Shown: piece after piece, positions 33,064 through 44,596 of the stretch | Position numbering within the stretch: position 1 is the first letter of the stretch | How the letters are laid out: each line of letters starts with the position of its first letter | NCBI GenBank assembly: GCA_024516035.1 | Contig: CM044959.1 | Span: 11,985,765-12,049,764 of the forward strand | DNA length: 64,000 bases | Direction of reading: 5' to 3' | Origin: Bactericera cockerelli | Lineage: Eukaryota; Arthropoda; Insecta; Hemiptera; Triozidae | Made by a program: the position numbers and the translations under genes | Notes under the pieces: generated by a model | Told to the model about the DNA's origin: nothing | Seen by the model: only the letters and a program-made list of their open reading frames with translations | Databases searched by the model: none

Positions 33064-33289
33064 ATAATACTCTTTAGTGGAAAGTAATCACCAGGAAAGG
33101 TTAATGAAAGTAATCACCAGGAAAGGTTAACCCTCAGAGTCTTATTATTATATCATATACTCTAATGAATGAGAAAAAATCCATGTGCAGGTTGTTTACA
33201 TACAAGTTTATTAGCATTTTAGCAATGGAACTATACCCTACTTAATTACCAGACTAGTGCCTTAACCACTAGACCACCAATGCATGGTG
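33064..33289 (-). mobile_element. SINE family C
   Basis: Plus strand ACTCTTTAGTGGAAAG to CACTAGACCACCAATGCAT, with an internal 30-bp duplication (GTAATCACCAGGAAAGGTTA twice). Confidence 0.8.
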
Positions 33290-33867
33290 TCTACATGGCA
33301 ATAAAAAGTACCAAACCTCATTGTTTATCCTTTCAGCAAGCCCATTGTTCATTTTACTCCTCACACTTGTGTCAAGGTTATGGTGACTGAGCAAACATTG
33401 GTGATAACACACTCTACACCAGTCCAGGGTTGGTTTGATGTAGGTATTATTACGTTCCCATGATATTACAGAGCAATGAAGTCTACTCTAGAAATTTAAT
33501 ATACATATAGCTCACCCTAGAAATAAGAGAATCTAAAAAGTATAGCAGAAAATAAAATTGAGGTCAATCCAAGAGTTGTTCTGGTGCCATTAATATTAGT
33601 TCAAATTCTTCAATTCATGCATGGGGGTTTATCCAATTCCTACATTGCATTGATCACCAGACTAGAGATTTGACCTTAATTAATGAACACTGCTATGTTG
33701 GAGTGGTAGACACTGTTACTATAGTATGTGATTGGCTGTTACCACAGTAATAACGACACTATAGTAACAGGCTCTGCTATAGTGTATTTCTTTAATTTCT
33801 CAACTGACTACCTATCCAAAGCCCATTGATTGTTGAGTCCAAAGATTCTGCCCCTGTTTTTATATTA

Positions 33868-34108
33868 TGTTATGGAGTTTAATGTCCCTATCAACTGCCG
33901 AAACGGGGGTTTTACCCTCCATTCGCGGGAATCTTACCAACCAGCAACCTACATTGCTCCACTTAGACTTTGTTAAACCGGGAATAGCTAGCATCACGAA
34001 AATCCAAATTTGAATGGTTACCTTATCCGATTCCTAACCTCGCAGGACGTTGCCTAACTTCAGTGACAGAACGAGAACTGATGTATTCTACGTGCCGTCG
34101 ACGCTCGC
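33868..34108 (-). mobile_element. 5S rRNA-headed SINE (family F)
   Basis: Body CGGGGGTTTTACCCTCCATT followed by the reverse 5S-like head (CAGGACGTTGCCTAACTTCA, GCCGTCGACGCTCGC). Confidence 0.75.
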
Positions 34109-34922
34109 GGCCCCTGCTTTTAATCGATCAGAATGATATACATAGTACATACATACGATTTATTTCTCTTATCTTCAATATAGCTGGTCGTGCTTCTGTT
34201 ACATTGTGAATGAAGGAGATAGGCAAAATACAGCTACTCATTACGGGACTACGTTGTTTTAGATTAAATTCTTTTAATTATATCAGATTAAACAATGTTC
34301 AGTTTATCAGGTTCATTCGCATGTGTAACTCACTGTCTACACATAATAATCTATGTACTTTATTCACGATATCAGCTCGTATGATTTTCCATGTTACCTA
34401 CTGAGTAGTCAAGTTATTGAATAGGTGAATACTTCATATCTTCATTGGTAGTCAAGTAGAACTCACGTCTAGAGATGACTTCGCTCTTGAATGGGACATT
34501 AAACCCCAGTTATTAGTTCAGAGCAAACTTTCTAATATCTTTGGCATTCTCTTCCACACTTCCCTCGCAGAGATAAACAATACATCAGACTTTCACTGTT
34601 GTTGTTGTGGCGTGATCTACGCTTAATTGTTCTGATGGACTCTGACCGGATTAGTAGATAGAAAATTTCCATAGGTATTCAACGCGGCAATGCCGCTTGT
34701 ATGCTTGAGACACTACCACATGTCAGCGGTATGGACCAAGTATACAACTTGCAATAGATGTGTCGTATTAAACAATAAAATTAAATCTTATGTTTTCATT
34801 ATATTATGTATTTTATCTTATCGTATTATTATATCTTTTCCAGCGTCTGTGGTCGGGGCAGGTGATGTGAAAGCTTCTATGTGGCGAGCCACAGACACTT
34901 TTCAGCCGCCCTCTGAAGGAAG

Positions 34923-34991
34923 ATGAAATTCGCGGAACACTTGTCCGCACACATTACACCGGAATGGAGAAAACAGTATATCAACTACGAG
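34923..34991 (+). CDS. XPR1: XPR1 coding exon 1 (SPX domain start)
   Basis: The first 23 codons begin [15 protein letters not shown] and end QYINYE at donor GTGGGT. This N-terminus is nearly invariant in XPR1, the SPX-EXS phosphate exporter of the plasma membrane, where the SPX domain senses inositol pyrophosphates. The segment is the first SPX helix. The ATG is fixed by the family start. Only part of the gene is in view; it is transcribed away from NFXL1. Confidence 0.93.
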
Positions 34992-35343
34992 GTGGGTGGT
35001 AAATATAGACACTTATTTAGGACTTAGGAGGATATATGAGAGTCTATTTAAAGTTATAAAAAAATCTGGTGTAAACATCACACGACTTTCCTTATCATAT
35101 TAGAAATGGGAACAGGACCAAAAGTTACTGGTGACTCAACGGTAACCGATAGCAAAAAAATTAATGCCAAATTCGTAGCATGGGGATCAACAGATCCCCA
35201 TGGGGATCATCAGATTAGTGCATTAACCATTTGATCACCAATGCACCGATAAGTCGAGGTGTAGAGTTTGCCAGCGTGATCAATAAGGTAGAGGGACGAT
35301 TATTCTAGTGCCCTAATACTAACAAAACAGTACAGTGTTCAAT

Positions 35344-35520
35344 CCGTCTATCTGTTAATCCAGTGATCGCGGGTTCGAAACCGAGACGCGACTTGAAAAG
35401 TAATCTTCCCTTTAGGAATTTTGACCACATAATAATACGCCTTAGGCTTACTGTTGGAATATTGAGACTCATTAGTCCCACTCGGATAGTATAAATATTA
35501 AATAAGGTGATTTTATTATA
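35344..35520 (+). mobile_element. SINE family B, worn head
   Basis: CGCGGGTTCGAAACCGAGAC B box and CTTAGGCTTACTGTTGGAAT tail, in XPR1 intron 1. Confidence 0.75.
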
Positions 35521-35579
35521 TGTATGCTGATATTTGAACTTTCCATTTATTATTATTATTATTCAACACTTTATTAGAT

Positions 35580-36250
35580 ACTAGCGGGCTGTCGCCCGCT
35601 TTGCGGGCCGAGGCATGGCCGTGAAAGCAAAAGATCCTTTTTCGCCAATGGCAGGTGTTGTAGTGGGAGTTTCGAAAAATTCCGTCTTATTGCACATCTA
35701 GACTATAAGACAAAGCTACCTACCAAATTTCAGCTCGCTAGGTATTACGGTTTGGGCTGTAGAGCGATGATCAGTCAGTGACTTTGACATTTATATAATT
35801 AAGATAAATGGACATTATGTACAAAACAAATAATTATTTTAACAATGAAAAAAAATGGAAACAATATATACAATAAACATGAAAAAGAATAGAAAATATA
35901 TGAAAACATGTGTCCTAACTAAAGGGCGGGGTTATTGTCTGAGGCAATCTCTTCCACCCAATCCTTATTTACAGTTAAAAAAAATATTTATTTTTTACAA
36001 TACTACTATTATTATTATTATTACTATATGCCATTTGAGCTTCACATTATTCACTTCGTCATCTCCTAATTTATCTATTTATTTACACTTTATTAATCGG
36101 ACATATTATATACAAGACGAATAATTACAAATTAAAACACAATATAATAGAAGAAAAAAATAATGAAAAAATAAATAAATAGGTATATACATAATATATG
36201 TCCTAACTAAAGGGCGGGGTTATTGCCTTTGGCAATCTCTTCCTAATATC
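35580..36250. repeat. XPR1 intron 1 repeats: K-end-like element and two LINE-tail-like copies
   Basis: 35580-35812 starts CTAGCGGGCTGTCGCCCGCT. Then GTCCTAACTAAAGGGCGGGG occurs at about 35907 and 36198, each after an AT-rich run and before GGCAATCTCTTCC. Related stretches: 11178, 20538 and 51556. They look like 3' ends of one LINE family. Confidence 0.6.
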
Positions 36251-36308
36251 CCATTCGAAGTCCTCATCATTTACCTCTCGACCTCTTTCGTCCCCTGTCC
36301 CGCCGCAG

Positions 36309-36462
36309 GAGATGAAGGCCCTCCTCTATCAGGCCATGGAAGAGGCGCCGTCCCTAGAGACGACAGAGGCCGAAGTCATCTCGCGCTACTTCCGAATGTT
36401 CGACGAGAACTTCTTCCACTACTGCGACAAGGAACTGAAGAAGATCAATCTGTTCTACTCGG
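36309..36462 (+). CDS. XPR1: XPR1 coding exon 2 (SPX domain continued)
   Basis: The exon is 154 nt, phase 0 to phase 1, with acceptor CCGCCGCAG and donor GTGAGT. It encodes MKALLYQAMEEAPSLETTEA and YCDKELKKINLFYS, matching the vertebrate segment between QYIQYE and KINTFYSEKLAEA. The Lys-rich KELKKIN helix is part of the inositol-phosphate-binding surface in SPX proteins. The split final codon (G|..) is compatible with the expected Glu. I found no third exon in the remaining 27 kb. Confidence 0.92.
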
Positions 36463-36613
36463 GTGAGTTCTTCTCTTGATCCGCAGGCTGAGCGGGCCGT
36501 GGGTTCGAACCTCGAGCTGGGAAGAATTTTTTTGCGATTTTTTTTTTTTGTCCGCGGAATTTCAGGTATGGTATTTTTCATTTACTTTTTACTTCCAATA
36601 ATAACTTATATTA

Positions 36614-36848
36614 GACTAGCCGTTTGCCCGTGCTTTGCAACGGGACTAAATTTCAAATTTACTAAGGCATGGCCGTACTGCTGGACAGCAATGCCTTTTT
36701 GAACTTTTTATAATTTTTCTGGACAAAGCGATAATGGTTTTGGGGGGGTCAATTCTGAGACATTTTTCGCTATCTCTTACCGTTTAGGCTAAACAACTCC
36801 GGACAAACAAACAGGTAGGTAGTCCTTTTTTCTGTTTTATATATAGAG
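36614..36848 (+). repeat. Dispersed repeat J, uninterrupted copy
   Basis: ACTAGCCGTTTGCCCGTGCT to TTATATATAGAG; nearly identical to 2994-3228, which makes it the empty-site reference for the 3229-5683 insertion. Confidence 0.8.
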
Positions 36849-37377
36849 ATTTTGGAAATATTAAGATGAGTGTTTTTATTATGAACTGGTGGTAGTCCTA
36901 CAAGACTACAAGAGAAGCCCCAACTATCACACCAACCTCTATTAGATCTTTTGTGACCAACACAGTGTTTCACAGCCTTTTGTGAGGAAAAATGAACTTT
37001 TTGTACGAATAGTGATGAGTGGGGCATTAATTTCAATTTCAATTTTATTTTTTATTGTACATGAAATACATATGTATAAATACAACGTCATGATTCGATA
37101 TATGTAGGAGTAAAAGAAATAAAGTAAAAGGTTATAGAGATAAATATGAAGAAAAAAAAACGAACAAGTAATGGATTACTTTGGCAAAAAGTTTGATTTG
37201 GGGACTTGTAATGCTGTGCAACCATACAAGAAACCATATTCGTACTGGCCATATATCAGTATAAACAGAATAGTGAGAAGTTGTACCAGATAAACATGAA
37301 TCTCAGAACATACCTGGACAGCTGTTTTGAGCTTATTTGTTCTCGTCATTTTTTGCTTTACATCTTGTATTCTAAGG

Positions 37378-37640
37378 GTCATTCGAAGGGACCCAAGATA
37401 GTAAAGAGTCTCTTTACCATATTGATCATTCGAGATGAGGTTTCACCTTCCATTTGCAAAAAACTCACTAACCAGGTACCCCACATTAGCCTCTCCCAGC
37501 CTGGGTCGGGCCGGTACTAGCCAGCATCACCAGGGTTCGAATTTGAGTGGTCACCCTCCTGAAGTCCTAACCTCGTTGAGCGTTGGTTAACTTCAGCGAT
37601 CCAACCAGAACTGGCGTATTTAACCTGCTCGACATTGGCT
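37378..37640 (-). mobile_element. 5S rRNA-headed SINE (family F), diverged
   Basis: Body CTCCCAGCCTGGGTCGGGCC, then the reverse head (GAGTGGTCACCCTCCTGAAG, GGTTAACTTCAGCGATCC). Confidence 0.7.
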
Positions 37641-37821
37641 TAGACTTTAATTCTACATGCTATGGACATATTGGACATAGCTTGAAAATATCATTTAAAA
37701 CGGAACGGTTTTTGTTGTTGTAGCCAGCTTGGCTACAGCTGGGGGGAATGATGGTTTTCAGCCAAAATAAATGGAAAATTTGGCTCATGCTGAACCACAT
37801 ATTATAATAAATAAATCATTA

Positions 37822-38100
37822 AATGTGTTTCTTTGTGTTATTAAATCACAATTTTTAGTGGGTAGCGCAGAATTATAGGACTTTTCCATATCATTTAATA
37901 TCCTACTTATTTTGGCCTATAATTCCGCCACTGGTCTCTGCTAACATTAAAGCAGCTACTCATTTTTCCTCACGAGGTATGAGTGGACCCCGAACACCCA
38001 AGAACAGAGCAGAAAAAATCCTGCCCCACTGGGGATCGAACGCAGGTTACCGTGCGCGCAACGCCTAGCGCGCTAACTCACTCGGTCACGGTGACTCTTG
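37822..38100 (-). mobile_element. SINE family E, full copy
   Basis: Clean reverse head GGGGATCGAACGCAGG and CTAACTCACTCGGTCACGGT; repeat-H pieces lie on both sides (37710-37800, 38095-38290). Confidence 0.85.
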
Positions 38101-38601
38101 AACCACATATTTCTATGTGCGACAACCACCGCGCACCGTGAGAACTTGGACATTATCTTCTTAAGCTATTAAGCCTTTGGGAAACTGCAATCTAGCTTGG
38201 ATTGTCATGGTGCGCTACACTGTTCTTTGTTTAAAGTCCTCTAGAGTCTAGCGAGACACTGGTCTTCTCTTTGCTTAAGGTCCTCCAGCCAGACAAAAAT
38301 ACTTCCGATTTCTAATATTAGAAATGATTTGAAGTAAAATGGCACGGTCGAACTAGAAAGTAAAACCAATGACCTTAGACCTTTGTGATGCCTGCTGACC
38401 AATTCCAAGGTCTTTCGACACACTGTCCATGATGCAATCCGAGCCTTTTGGCTGGCTCTTTCTACGACTGTTTGTTCTTTGACTCATTTATTTCTGAACT
38501 CGCGATGACCTGTTTTCATCACCGGAGTGGTCTTGTTATCAGCTCGATCAAATCCACAGTACAGTGTCACCCTTGAGATGAAGTTCTTTTTTTTAATTTT
38601 G

Positions 38602-39130
38602 GGTTTAACGTCGCTTTCAACTGCATGGTTAAGCGTCATATCACAACGGGGGTGTTACCCTCCATTCGCAGGAAACTCAGAAACTTACGAACGTCAGCCA
38701 GCCTGGGTTGGACCGGAATGCCAGCATCTTCACTTCGCTGGACGTTGCTTAACTTGGTGATCCTATGAGAACCGATGCATTCATGATCCTATGAGAGGCA
38801 GATGATGTTCAATAGGTTTACAGCAATGCCATCGTGACCAAGTGGGAATGTGTTTGTTTAGTGGGGTTTAACGTCGCTTTCAACTACATGGTCAGATCAA
38901 GACGGGGTTTTACCCATCATTCGCTGAGAAAACAACCGAGCTACTCAAATCAATCTCTGCCTGAGTGGGGTCGGGGACACCCAGGAGAACGTGAATTGCC
39001 ATGGTGACGATGGATGAATTCGAAACCAGAACAGTCACCAATCCATGTCCTTACCACGCTGCAAGTTGTGTAACTTCAGTGTTACGATTAGAAATGGTGC
39101 AATCAACCTGCCATTTTCGCTGCCTTATCA
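38602..39130 (-). mobile_element. Two successive family F SINE copies
   Basis: Bodies starting GTTTAACGTCGCTTTCAACT at about 38606 and 38866, each followed by a reverse 5S-like head piece (CTGGACGTTGCTTAACTTGG in the first). Confidence 0.7.
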
Positions 39131-39139
39131 TTCGACCGG

Positions 39140-40230
39140 CAATGCATGTTTAGAAAAAAAGGTATACCCTGTATAAAATGTCGTTAGAAGTTATGAAATG
39201 TTTCGATGTACACCACTGCTGAAACACAGCAATCTATGTTCGATTTATACTATTAGGGTATTAGGTAATTATAGTTGTGCCATCGTAAACAAAGAGTTAA
39301 GCCGTGACGTCATCGACATTCTAAGATTGGTGGTTTTCCTAGAATCAGTGGTACTTCATTGAATTTAATTGTGCTTTTAATGAGTGAGAATTCTGCGATG
39401 TAATTAATTCTGTGATTCAAGATATGTAACAAAGATTATAAATTCCATTATTTTCCTTTCTATAGGATAAGGAAAGTAATATAGATTGTAAAAAAATAAA
39501 AGGAAAAAAATCATTAGAAATAAAATAGCTATTAAATTACTCTACCACGCAGTTAATCTTATGCAATTTTTACTTTCCATTACCTATAACGTATAGAAAG
39601 TATTGTTTTCGGTCGGTTTTTTTGGAATTGAGCTGATAACATTTTTTAGTGCGTATTTAATCTTAATACTTCTTGTGAGCGTCAGATATTGTGATCAAAC
39701 TTCATCGAAAAATAACACACAAAGAACTGCGTTGTATTGTAACAGATGCCTTAATTTTCAGTGATAAAATAATATATGATCATGCAATGCCGAATTGAGT
39801 TGAAAATTATTTTATTAGTGTTTCTTTATTTTTATTAAAAAAGTTCTTTACTTGAAAACGGTAAAGCCCCGCGCTGAACTCAGTAAGTATAACAGGTGAC
39901 ATTCGGTGATAACACAGGTAACATTAATTGATATTCTCCTATTTTCGTAATGAAATCACCTAGGACGTTTAATTTTTGCACAAACCTTTCTTTTGATATC
40001 TAGGATTAATAAGAAACTCTTTTTTTAATTTATGATTAATCAGTGTCTGAGTGTGATTGAATGAGTATTAAAATATAAAAATTTATGCCCCAATGGTGCT
40101 AATGATTTAATCATGAACTTAACCAACAACTTTATACTCAATCAAATGGCTGATGACCGATTAAATTACCAGTAAAATCAGTCCGTTAGTGACAGTACAA
40201 TCCATGAAGAGAATTTACTCATCTCTATTC
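39140..40230. other. AT-rich stretch, nothing recognised
   Basis: No ORF, tRNA-like box or dispersed family seen; possibly XPR1 intron. Confidence 0.4.
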
Positions 40231-40239
40231 GAAGTTCAA

Positions 40240-40690
40240 TTCTGATTCACCTAAACAGTTTGTCATTTAAATGAATAAAAATAAATACACCATACTCAAC
40301 AAATCAATATCCGCACTTGAAAAATGAAGAGAATTCATTTGTCTGTATTTGAAGTTCAATTCAGATTCACCTAAACAGTTTGTTATTTAAATGAATAAAA
40401 ATATTTACACCGTTCTCAACAAATCAACAATATTCGCACTTGAAAATCGAACACTTTTCGAAAGTCGTGCGTTCTAAGCGAAACCAACTCTTGAACACAG
40501 AAGCTTCAGTTGTCAACATGGCCTGATGGCATTCTGATTCACCTAAACAGTTTGTCATTTAAATGAATAAATATAAATACACCATACTCAACAAATCAAT
40601 TTTCGCACTTGAAAATCGAACACTTTTCGAAAATCGTGCGTTCTAACCAATTCTCGAACACAGAAGCTTCAGTTCTCGACATGGCCTGAT
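40240..40690. repeat. Three imperfect tandem copies (about 130-170 bp)
   Basis: GATTCACCTAAACAGTTTGT recurs near 40247, 40367 and 40538, each followed by TCAACAAATCAA and CGCACTTGAAAA. Confidence 0.8.
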
Positions 40691-40910
40691 GGCACCGTGG
40701 TCGGTTACTATGCGAGAGGTCGCGGGTTCGAGTTCCCGTGATAATGATGACCTTCTCGGTGGAGCCGGTGAAAATAATGCTCGGGTTTCCGGTGAAAAAT
40801 AGCCGGAGCCCCCCTGACTTTCTCGTGTTCAAGCACAAGTTCACGCGAACTCTGGCCGATGTGAACCTGTCCAACATGTCTCCAAGTATGTACCTGAGAG
40901 GTAGGTGATT
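40690..40910 (+). mobile_element. Probable tRNA-derived SINE (single copy here)
   Basis: GTCGCGGGTTCGAGTTCCCG is a B box in tRNA-like context, followed by a GC-rich body (GGTGGAGCCGGTGAAAATAA). No second copy in the window. Confidence 0.5.
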
Positions 40911-41154
40911 CAGGTAGGTGATTGTCAATTCCGAAAATATCTTTAGATATCAGAAATAATGATAATAATATTAAATCTAATTGCCCCGAAGTTATGTTAA
41001 TCGGTTCCGGGGCGCAAGGAAATAAATCACGTAAACCTGGGGGTTTTTTTTAGAGGGTATAAAACCCTTTCACGGGCTCTAGAACAATGTACGCCTGTGT
41101 TTGACTTGGCAAATTTTTCCCTCAAAAAAAAAAATATATATATTAAATCTAATT

Positions 41155-41340
41155 TTAATAATAATACTCTAGTGGAAGGTAACCACCTGGCGTGGTTAAT
41201 GCTCAAAGCATTTACTACCACCTAACCTTCCGAGTCTTCTTATTATGTGGTCACAAACTCAAATTAACAAGGAAAAATTCATGCACTGGGTGGGATTTGA
41301 ACCAACGGATCCCTACCCTACCTGGATTACCAGACTAGCA
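41155..41340 (-). mobile_element. SINE family C
   Basis: Reverse copy with GGATTTGAACCAACGGATCC (B box) and AATAATACTCTAGTGGAAGG. Confidence 0.8.
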
Positions 41341-41915
41341 GACGGATTTACCTACTATTTTGAATGACCCTGTATTGAATCACAATATTTTAAAATTTGG
41401 TATTCGGAAGTATTTACAAAAGTCTTTGTAAAAAAATAATAATCATTGATTGTAAAAAGTTAAATCGATTTGTTTCTATTGTCAGTTGCAGTAGGGTGAT
41501 TATGCATTGACGGGTAAAAGTGAAACATTATTCGGCACTGATTTTATGGCAAGACTGGAAGAATTACTGCGCAATATTTTTTTTCACCTCTAGTACAAAG
41601 ACGTGGGAGACAACCTATGACATTTCAACTCTCCAAAGGAAAAAGAAAACATTTACTTATGCTTGATTTTTTAATTGAATTCTCAACTTGAATTACTCTC
41701 CTATATCAAAGAGGTGACATTCCAATACAATAGTAGATATGTGATGTGAACAAAATAAAAATCTGTCTATTTATTAAAGAATCTAAAAAAAAACTGTTTT
41801 AATTTATGCTTGATTTGTTTCGGTCGTTTCGCACCTGCTCACCTAAAACCAATGCACTAATCAGCCTGTCTCACCTGTGTTTTCTAGTTTCCTTTGAGCA
41901 ACGACAGTTTTCAAA

Positions 41916-42074
41916 ATGCTTCCGGATTTCGTAGGCAACATTTGTGCTGCCGTCTTGGCTTTGTTGCTCATCAAAGGCGCTATCTATCACTACATTTGCA
42001 AGTACAGGACCTTGCAAGTGAAAGCTCACAGGGAGAGAGAAAGCCAAGCTTCGGAAGAAAGCAAACCGAAGTGA
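41916..42074 (+). CDS. Small single-pass membrane protein, 52 codons, unrecognised
   Basis: The ORF starts ATG CTT CCG and ends TGA. It encodes MLPDFVGN, a hydrophobic helix ICAAVLALLLIKGAIYHYIC (about residues 9-28), then a basic, Glu/Ser-rich tail ending ESKPK. A strong acceptor (pyrimidine-rich, TTTTCTAG) ends at 41887, giving a 28-base 5' UTR in this exon, and AATAAA lies near 42493. The short acidic head and basic tail suggest a membrane micropeptide with cytosolic C-terminus. I do not recognise a family. It could be a separate gene nested near XPR1, or a chance ORF. Confidence 0.55.
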   Translation: MLPDFVGNICAAVLALLLIKGAIYHYICKYRTLQVKAHRERESQASEESKPK

Positions 42075-42089
42075 TAAGATAATACCAAC

Positions 42090-42480
42090 CGGAAATTTGT
42101 CGGGAGACCATCACTTTCCCCCAGCTGTAGCCATGCTGTTTACAACAACCGCAATGATAATCTCAAGATCAATTGATTTACCCAACCGAAAAAGAAATCT
42201 GATGAAAAAAAATTAAACATGCAAAAGTTGTTTGGAGACCATCACTTTCTCCCAGCTGTAGCTATGCTGGTTACAACAACCGCAATGATAATCTCAAGAT
42301 CAGTTGAGTTACTCAACCGAAAAAGAAATCTGATGAAAAAAATGAAACATGCAAAAGTTGTCTGGGGACCATCTCTTTCTCTCAACTGTAACCTTGCTGG
42401 TTACAACAACTGCAATTTTAATCTCAAGATTATACCCAACCGAAATAGAAATCTTACAAAAAATGAAACATGCGCTCATG
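42090..42480 (+). repeat. Three tandem 130-bp units just after the small ORF
   Basis: Units begin near 42094, 42224 and 42354 with GGGAGACCATCACTTTC or a variant and include TACAACAACCGCAATGATAA. They would form most of the 3' UTR of the small ORF. Part resembles repeat H. Confidence 0.82.
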
Positions 42481-42751
42481 AAAGGAGACATTAAATAAAT
42501 AACTGAATGGTCAATTTTATACACGATCAAATGGCTAATTTATTGTTACTTTTGGATTCATATATCCTCCATTAAGGACTGTTGAAAATAATACCAACTG
42601 AAATAAATACCCCGGTATTTTGCATGCCCTGGTTGCATATTATTTCCTGCTTTTATAGGTTTCCTGCTTGAAAAAGTTTTTAAAGCAAGAAACCTTTATT
42701 TATAAATATGGACTATAGAGTTTTCCCCTCAATTTATCCAGGTTTTCTGCT

Positions 42752-42972
42752 TATTATTATAATAATATTAACACTCTTTAGTGAAACGTAACCAGGCGAG
42801 GTTATTGCTCAAAGCATTTTCTTCCACCTAACTCTGAGAGTCTTATTATTATGTGGTCACAAACTCAAATTAATGAGGAAGAATTCATGCACTGGGCTGG
42901 ATTCGAACCAACAGATCCCTACGCTACCTGGATTACCAGACTAGCGCGTTAACCACTTGACTAACAGTGCAC
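42752..42972 (-). mobile_element. SINE family C
   Basis: Reverse copy with GGATTCGAACCAACAGATCC and ACTAGCGCGTTAACCACTTG. Confidence 0.82.
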
Positions 42973-43328
42973 GGCTTACACAAGTCTTGTTTATTCAGGT
43001 TCGACATATCGAATCGACAAATTCATTTTATCACTGTTTTTAAATCCTTCAAGAACTTTTTTTCCAAATTTTATTACTATTGTTAATGAATATTTATGAT
43101 GGAAAATGTAGTCTCGAATGATTGATTTTATTGGTCATAAATAAATATATTGCACTATTAGAAATATAATCTTAATTGTTGAAATTGTTCTTATTTTTGT
43201 GATATCATTTCCGTTGTAACAAAAAATTAGGAAAGAATGTGGGATAATTGTGACGTCATGTTTGTGAATAACACAAATAGTTTTTACTTCCAAGTATACA
43301 TATCTATAGAAATAGATAAATAATTTCA

Positions 43329-43465
43329 CCGACCTCAGTAGCTTGATCGATAAGACTTGTAACCTGGAGGTCGGTGGTTCAAGTCCCGATTTCAGCGTAG
43401 ATCAAGTAAAGCAAGTTTGAGTAGTTGTGATATCACGAAAGTGACTAACACAAATATGATAACTT
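43329..43465 (+). mobile_element. SINE family A
   Basis: CCGACCTCAGTAGCTTGATC head, GGTTCAAGTCCCG B box, tail TTGTGATATCACGAAAGTGA. Followed by a poly-A at about 43475-43494. Confidence 0.85.
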
Positions 43466-43649
43466 TTTTTTTAAGAAGAAAAAAAAAAAAAAAAGATAAA
43501 TAATTTCAATTTAGTTGATATGAAAATGAGCATGAAAGAACTAGGCAATTTATTGAACTTTATTGAATTATTTCATATTTATTTATTTAGTCAACTTGAA
43601 TTAAAAAAAAAATTAGGCATTTCATCTACGGAGTCAAACTTATTCCGAG

Positions 43650-44147
43650 TCAACCACAGGAGTCACAGGATTCCTCCTCGCCGGAGCAAGGATTCTTGTC
43701 GCACGTCAGCTCATAGGTCTTCCTGTTGTTCTTTTCGCGGCACTTGAGCGTGCACCGGTACTTCTTGCACGTTTCCTTGCAGGAAGGCCGGCACGACAGC
43801 TCAATGCACGAGTCGCCCGCGTCGCTGAACAGCTCACAGCACGAGCCACAGCACGACTCACACGGGTCACAGCACGAGTCACAAGAGTCCTCGCAAGGCG
43901 GGCAGCACACCTCACACGGACACTTGGGGGCTTTGAGTTTCACCACACACTTCTTGCCGCAGCTAGGCTTGCGGCATTTCTTCGCGCTGCCGCAGCTAGG
44001 CGGGCGGCACTTGACGATGCAGCAAGGGGATTCGCAGCAAGGAGGAGGCTTGCAGCACTTGGGCTTCTTGCAACACTTGGGCTTCTTTTTTGGGCAGCAA
44101 GGGTCGGGCGAGCGTTTGATGTAGATGACGTTGGTTTTTGTTTTCAT
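43650..44147 (-). CDS. Cysteine-rich intronless protein (165 residues, 38 Cys)
   Basis: ATG at 44147-44145, TGA at 43652-43650. After MKTKTNVIYIKRSPDPCC come Lys/Pro-rich CC pairs (residues about 17-45: KPKCCKKPKCC, PPPCCESPCC), a middle with CGKKC, an acidic Asp/Ser/Cys stretch (about 78-108: CDSCCDPCESCCGSCC) and a basic tail. 38 of 165 residues are Cys, many as adjacent pairs. There is no signal peptide and no finger signature. GC content is far above the flanks, and AATAAA candidates lie just downstream. The composition resembles sperm-structure or keratin-associated-type proteins, or a metal binder; this is composition only, not homology. Confidence 0.72.
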   Translation of the reverse strand: MKTKTNVIYIKRSPDPCCPKKKPKCCKKPKCCKPPPCCESPCCIVKCRPPSCGSAKKCRKPSCGKKCVVKLKAPKCPCEVCCPPCEDSCDSCCDPCESCCGSCCELFSDAGDSCIELSCRPSCKETCKKYRCTLKCREKNNRKTYELTCDKNPCSGEEESCDSCG

Positions 44148-44496
44148 CGTGACTGGTTGTTTCTACGCCTTAACGTTTGTTACCTTCTATTGTCTGTTGT
44201 TTAAAGTTCTTGGTTAAGACGGAGAAATTTTGTGTTGAATTTTAAATATTTAAGAGTTTATTGCATTTTAGTTTGCTTGATGGTTTTCATTTCAAAGTTC
44301 TTGCAGACGAAAAATTTTGTATTGAATTTAGATGTTTGAGAATTTGAAGTGTGCTGTCTCTGTGACAGATATAGTACTGAAGAAACAGACTTATGTATTG
44401 GCCGGTGATTTTTTGCGCAGCGTTCGGAATTAAATCGGATTTTGTGAACTTGGTTGATAGAACCAATGAAGTGAAGGAAGTTTATTTTGCCTCAAA

Positions 44497-44596
44497 NNNN
44501 NNNNNNNNNNNNNNNNNNNNNNNNNNNNNNNNNNNNNNNNNNNNNNNNNNNNNNNNNNNNNNNNNNNNNNNNNNNNNNNNNNNNNNNNNNNNNNNN
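44497..44596. other. Assembly gap (100 N)
   Basis: A run of exactly 100 N, a conventional scaffold gap of unknown true size. Order and orientation across it are not proven by sequence. Confidence 0.99.

Larger units (their letters stand above)
29478..34922. other. Interval between divergent NFXL1 and XPR1 coding starts
   Basis: 5.4 kb that must contain both promoters and 5' UTR exons, none of which I can fix. It includes SINE-E, SINE-D (30453-30571), a SINE-like fragment near 31070-31375, repeat L (32058-32180), a body fragment of family F (32335-32470), SINE-A, SINE-C and a minus-strand family F copy (33868-34108). A plausible acceptor TTTTCCAG lies at 34836-34843 before the XPR1 start. Confidence 0.6.

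Noticed and set aside
42219..42494. 91-codon frame in the 130-bp repeat
   Set aside because: The frame repeats with the units and follows the small ORF's stop; it is repeat translation.
43726..44124. 132-codon plus-strand open frame
   Set aside because: Antisense shadow of the Cys-rich gene (Cys codons read as His/Gln/Ser).
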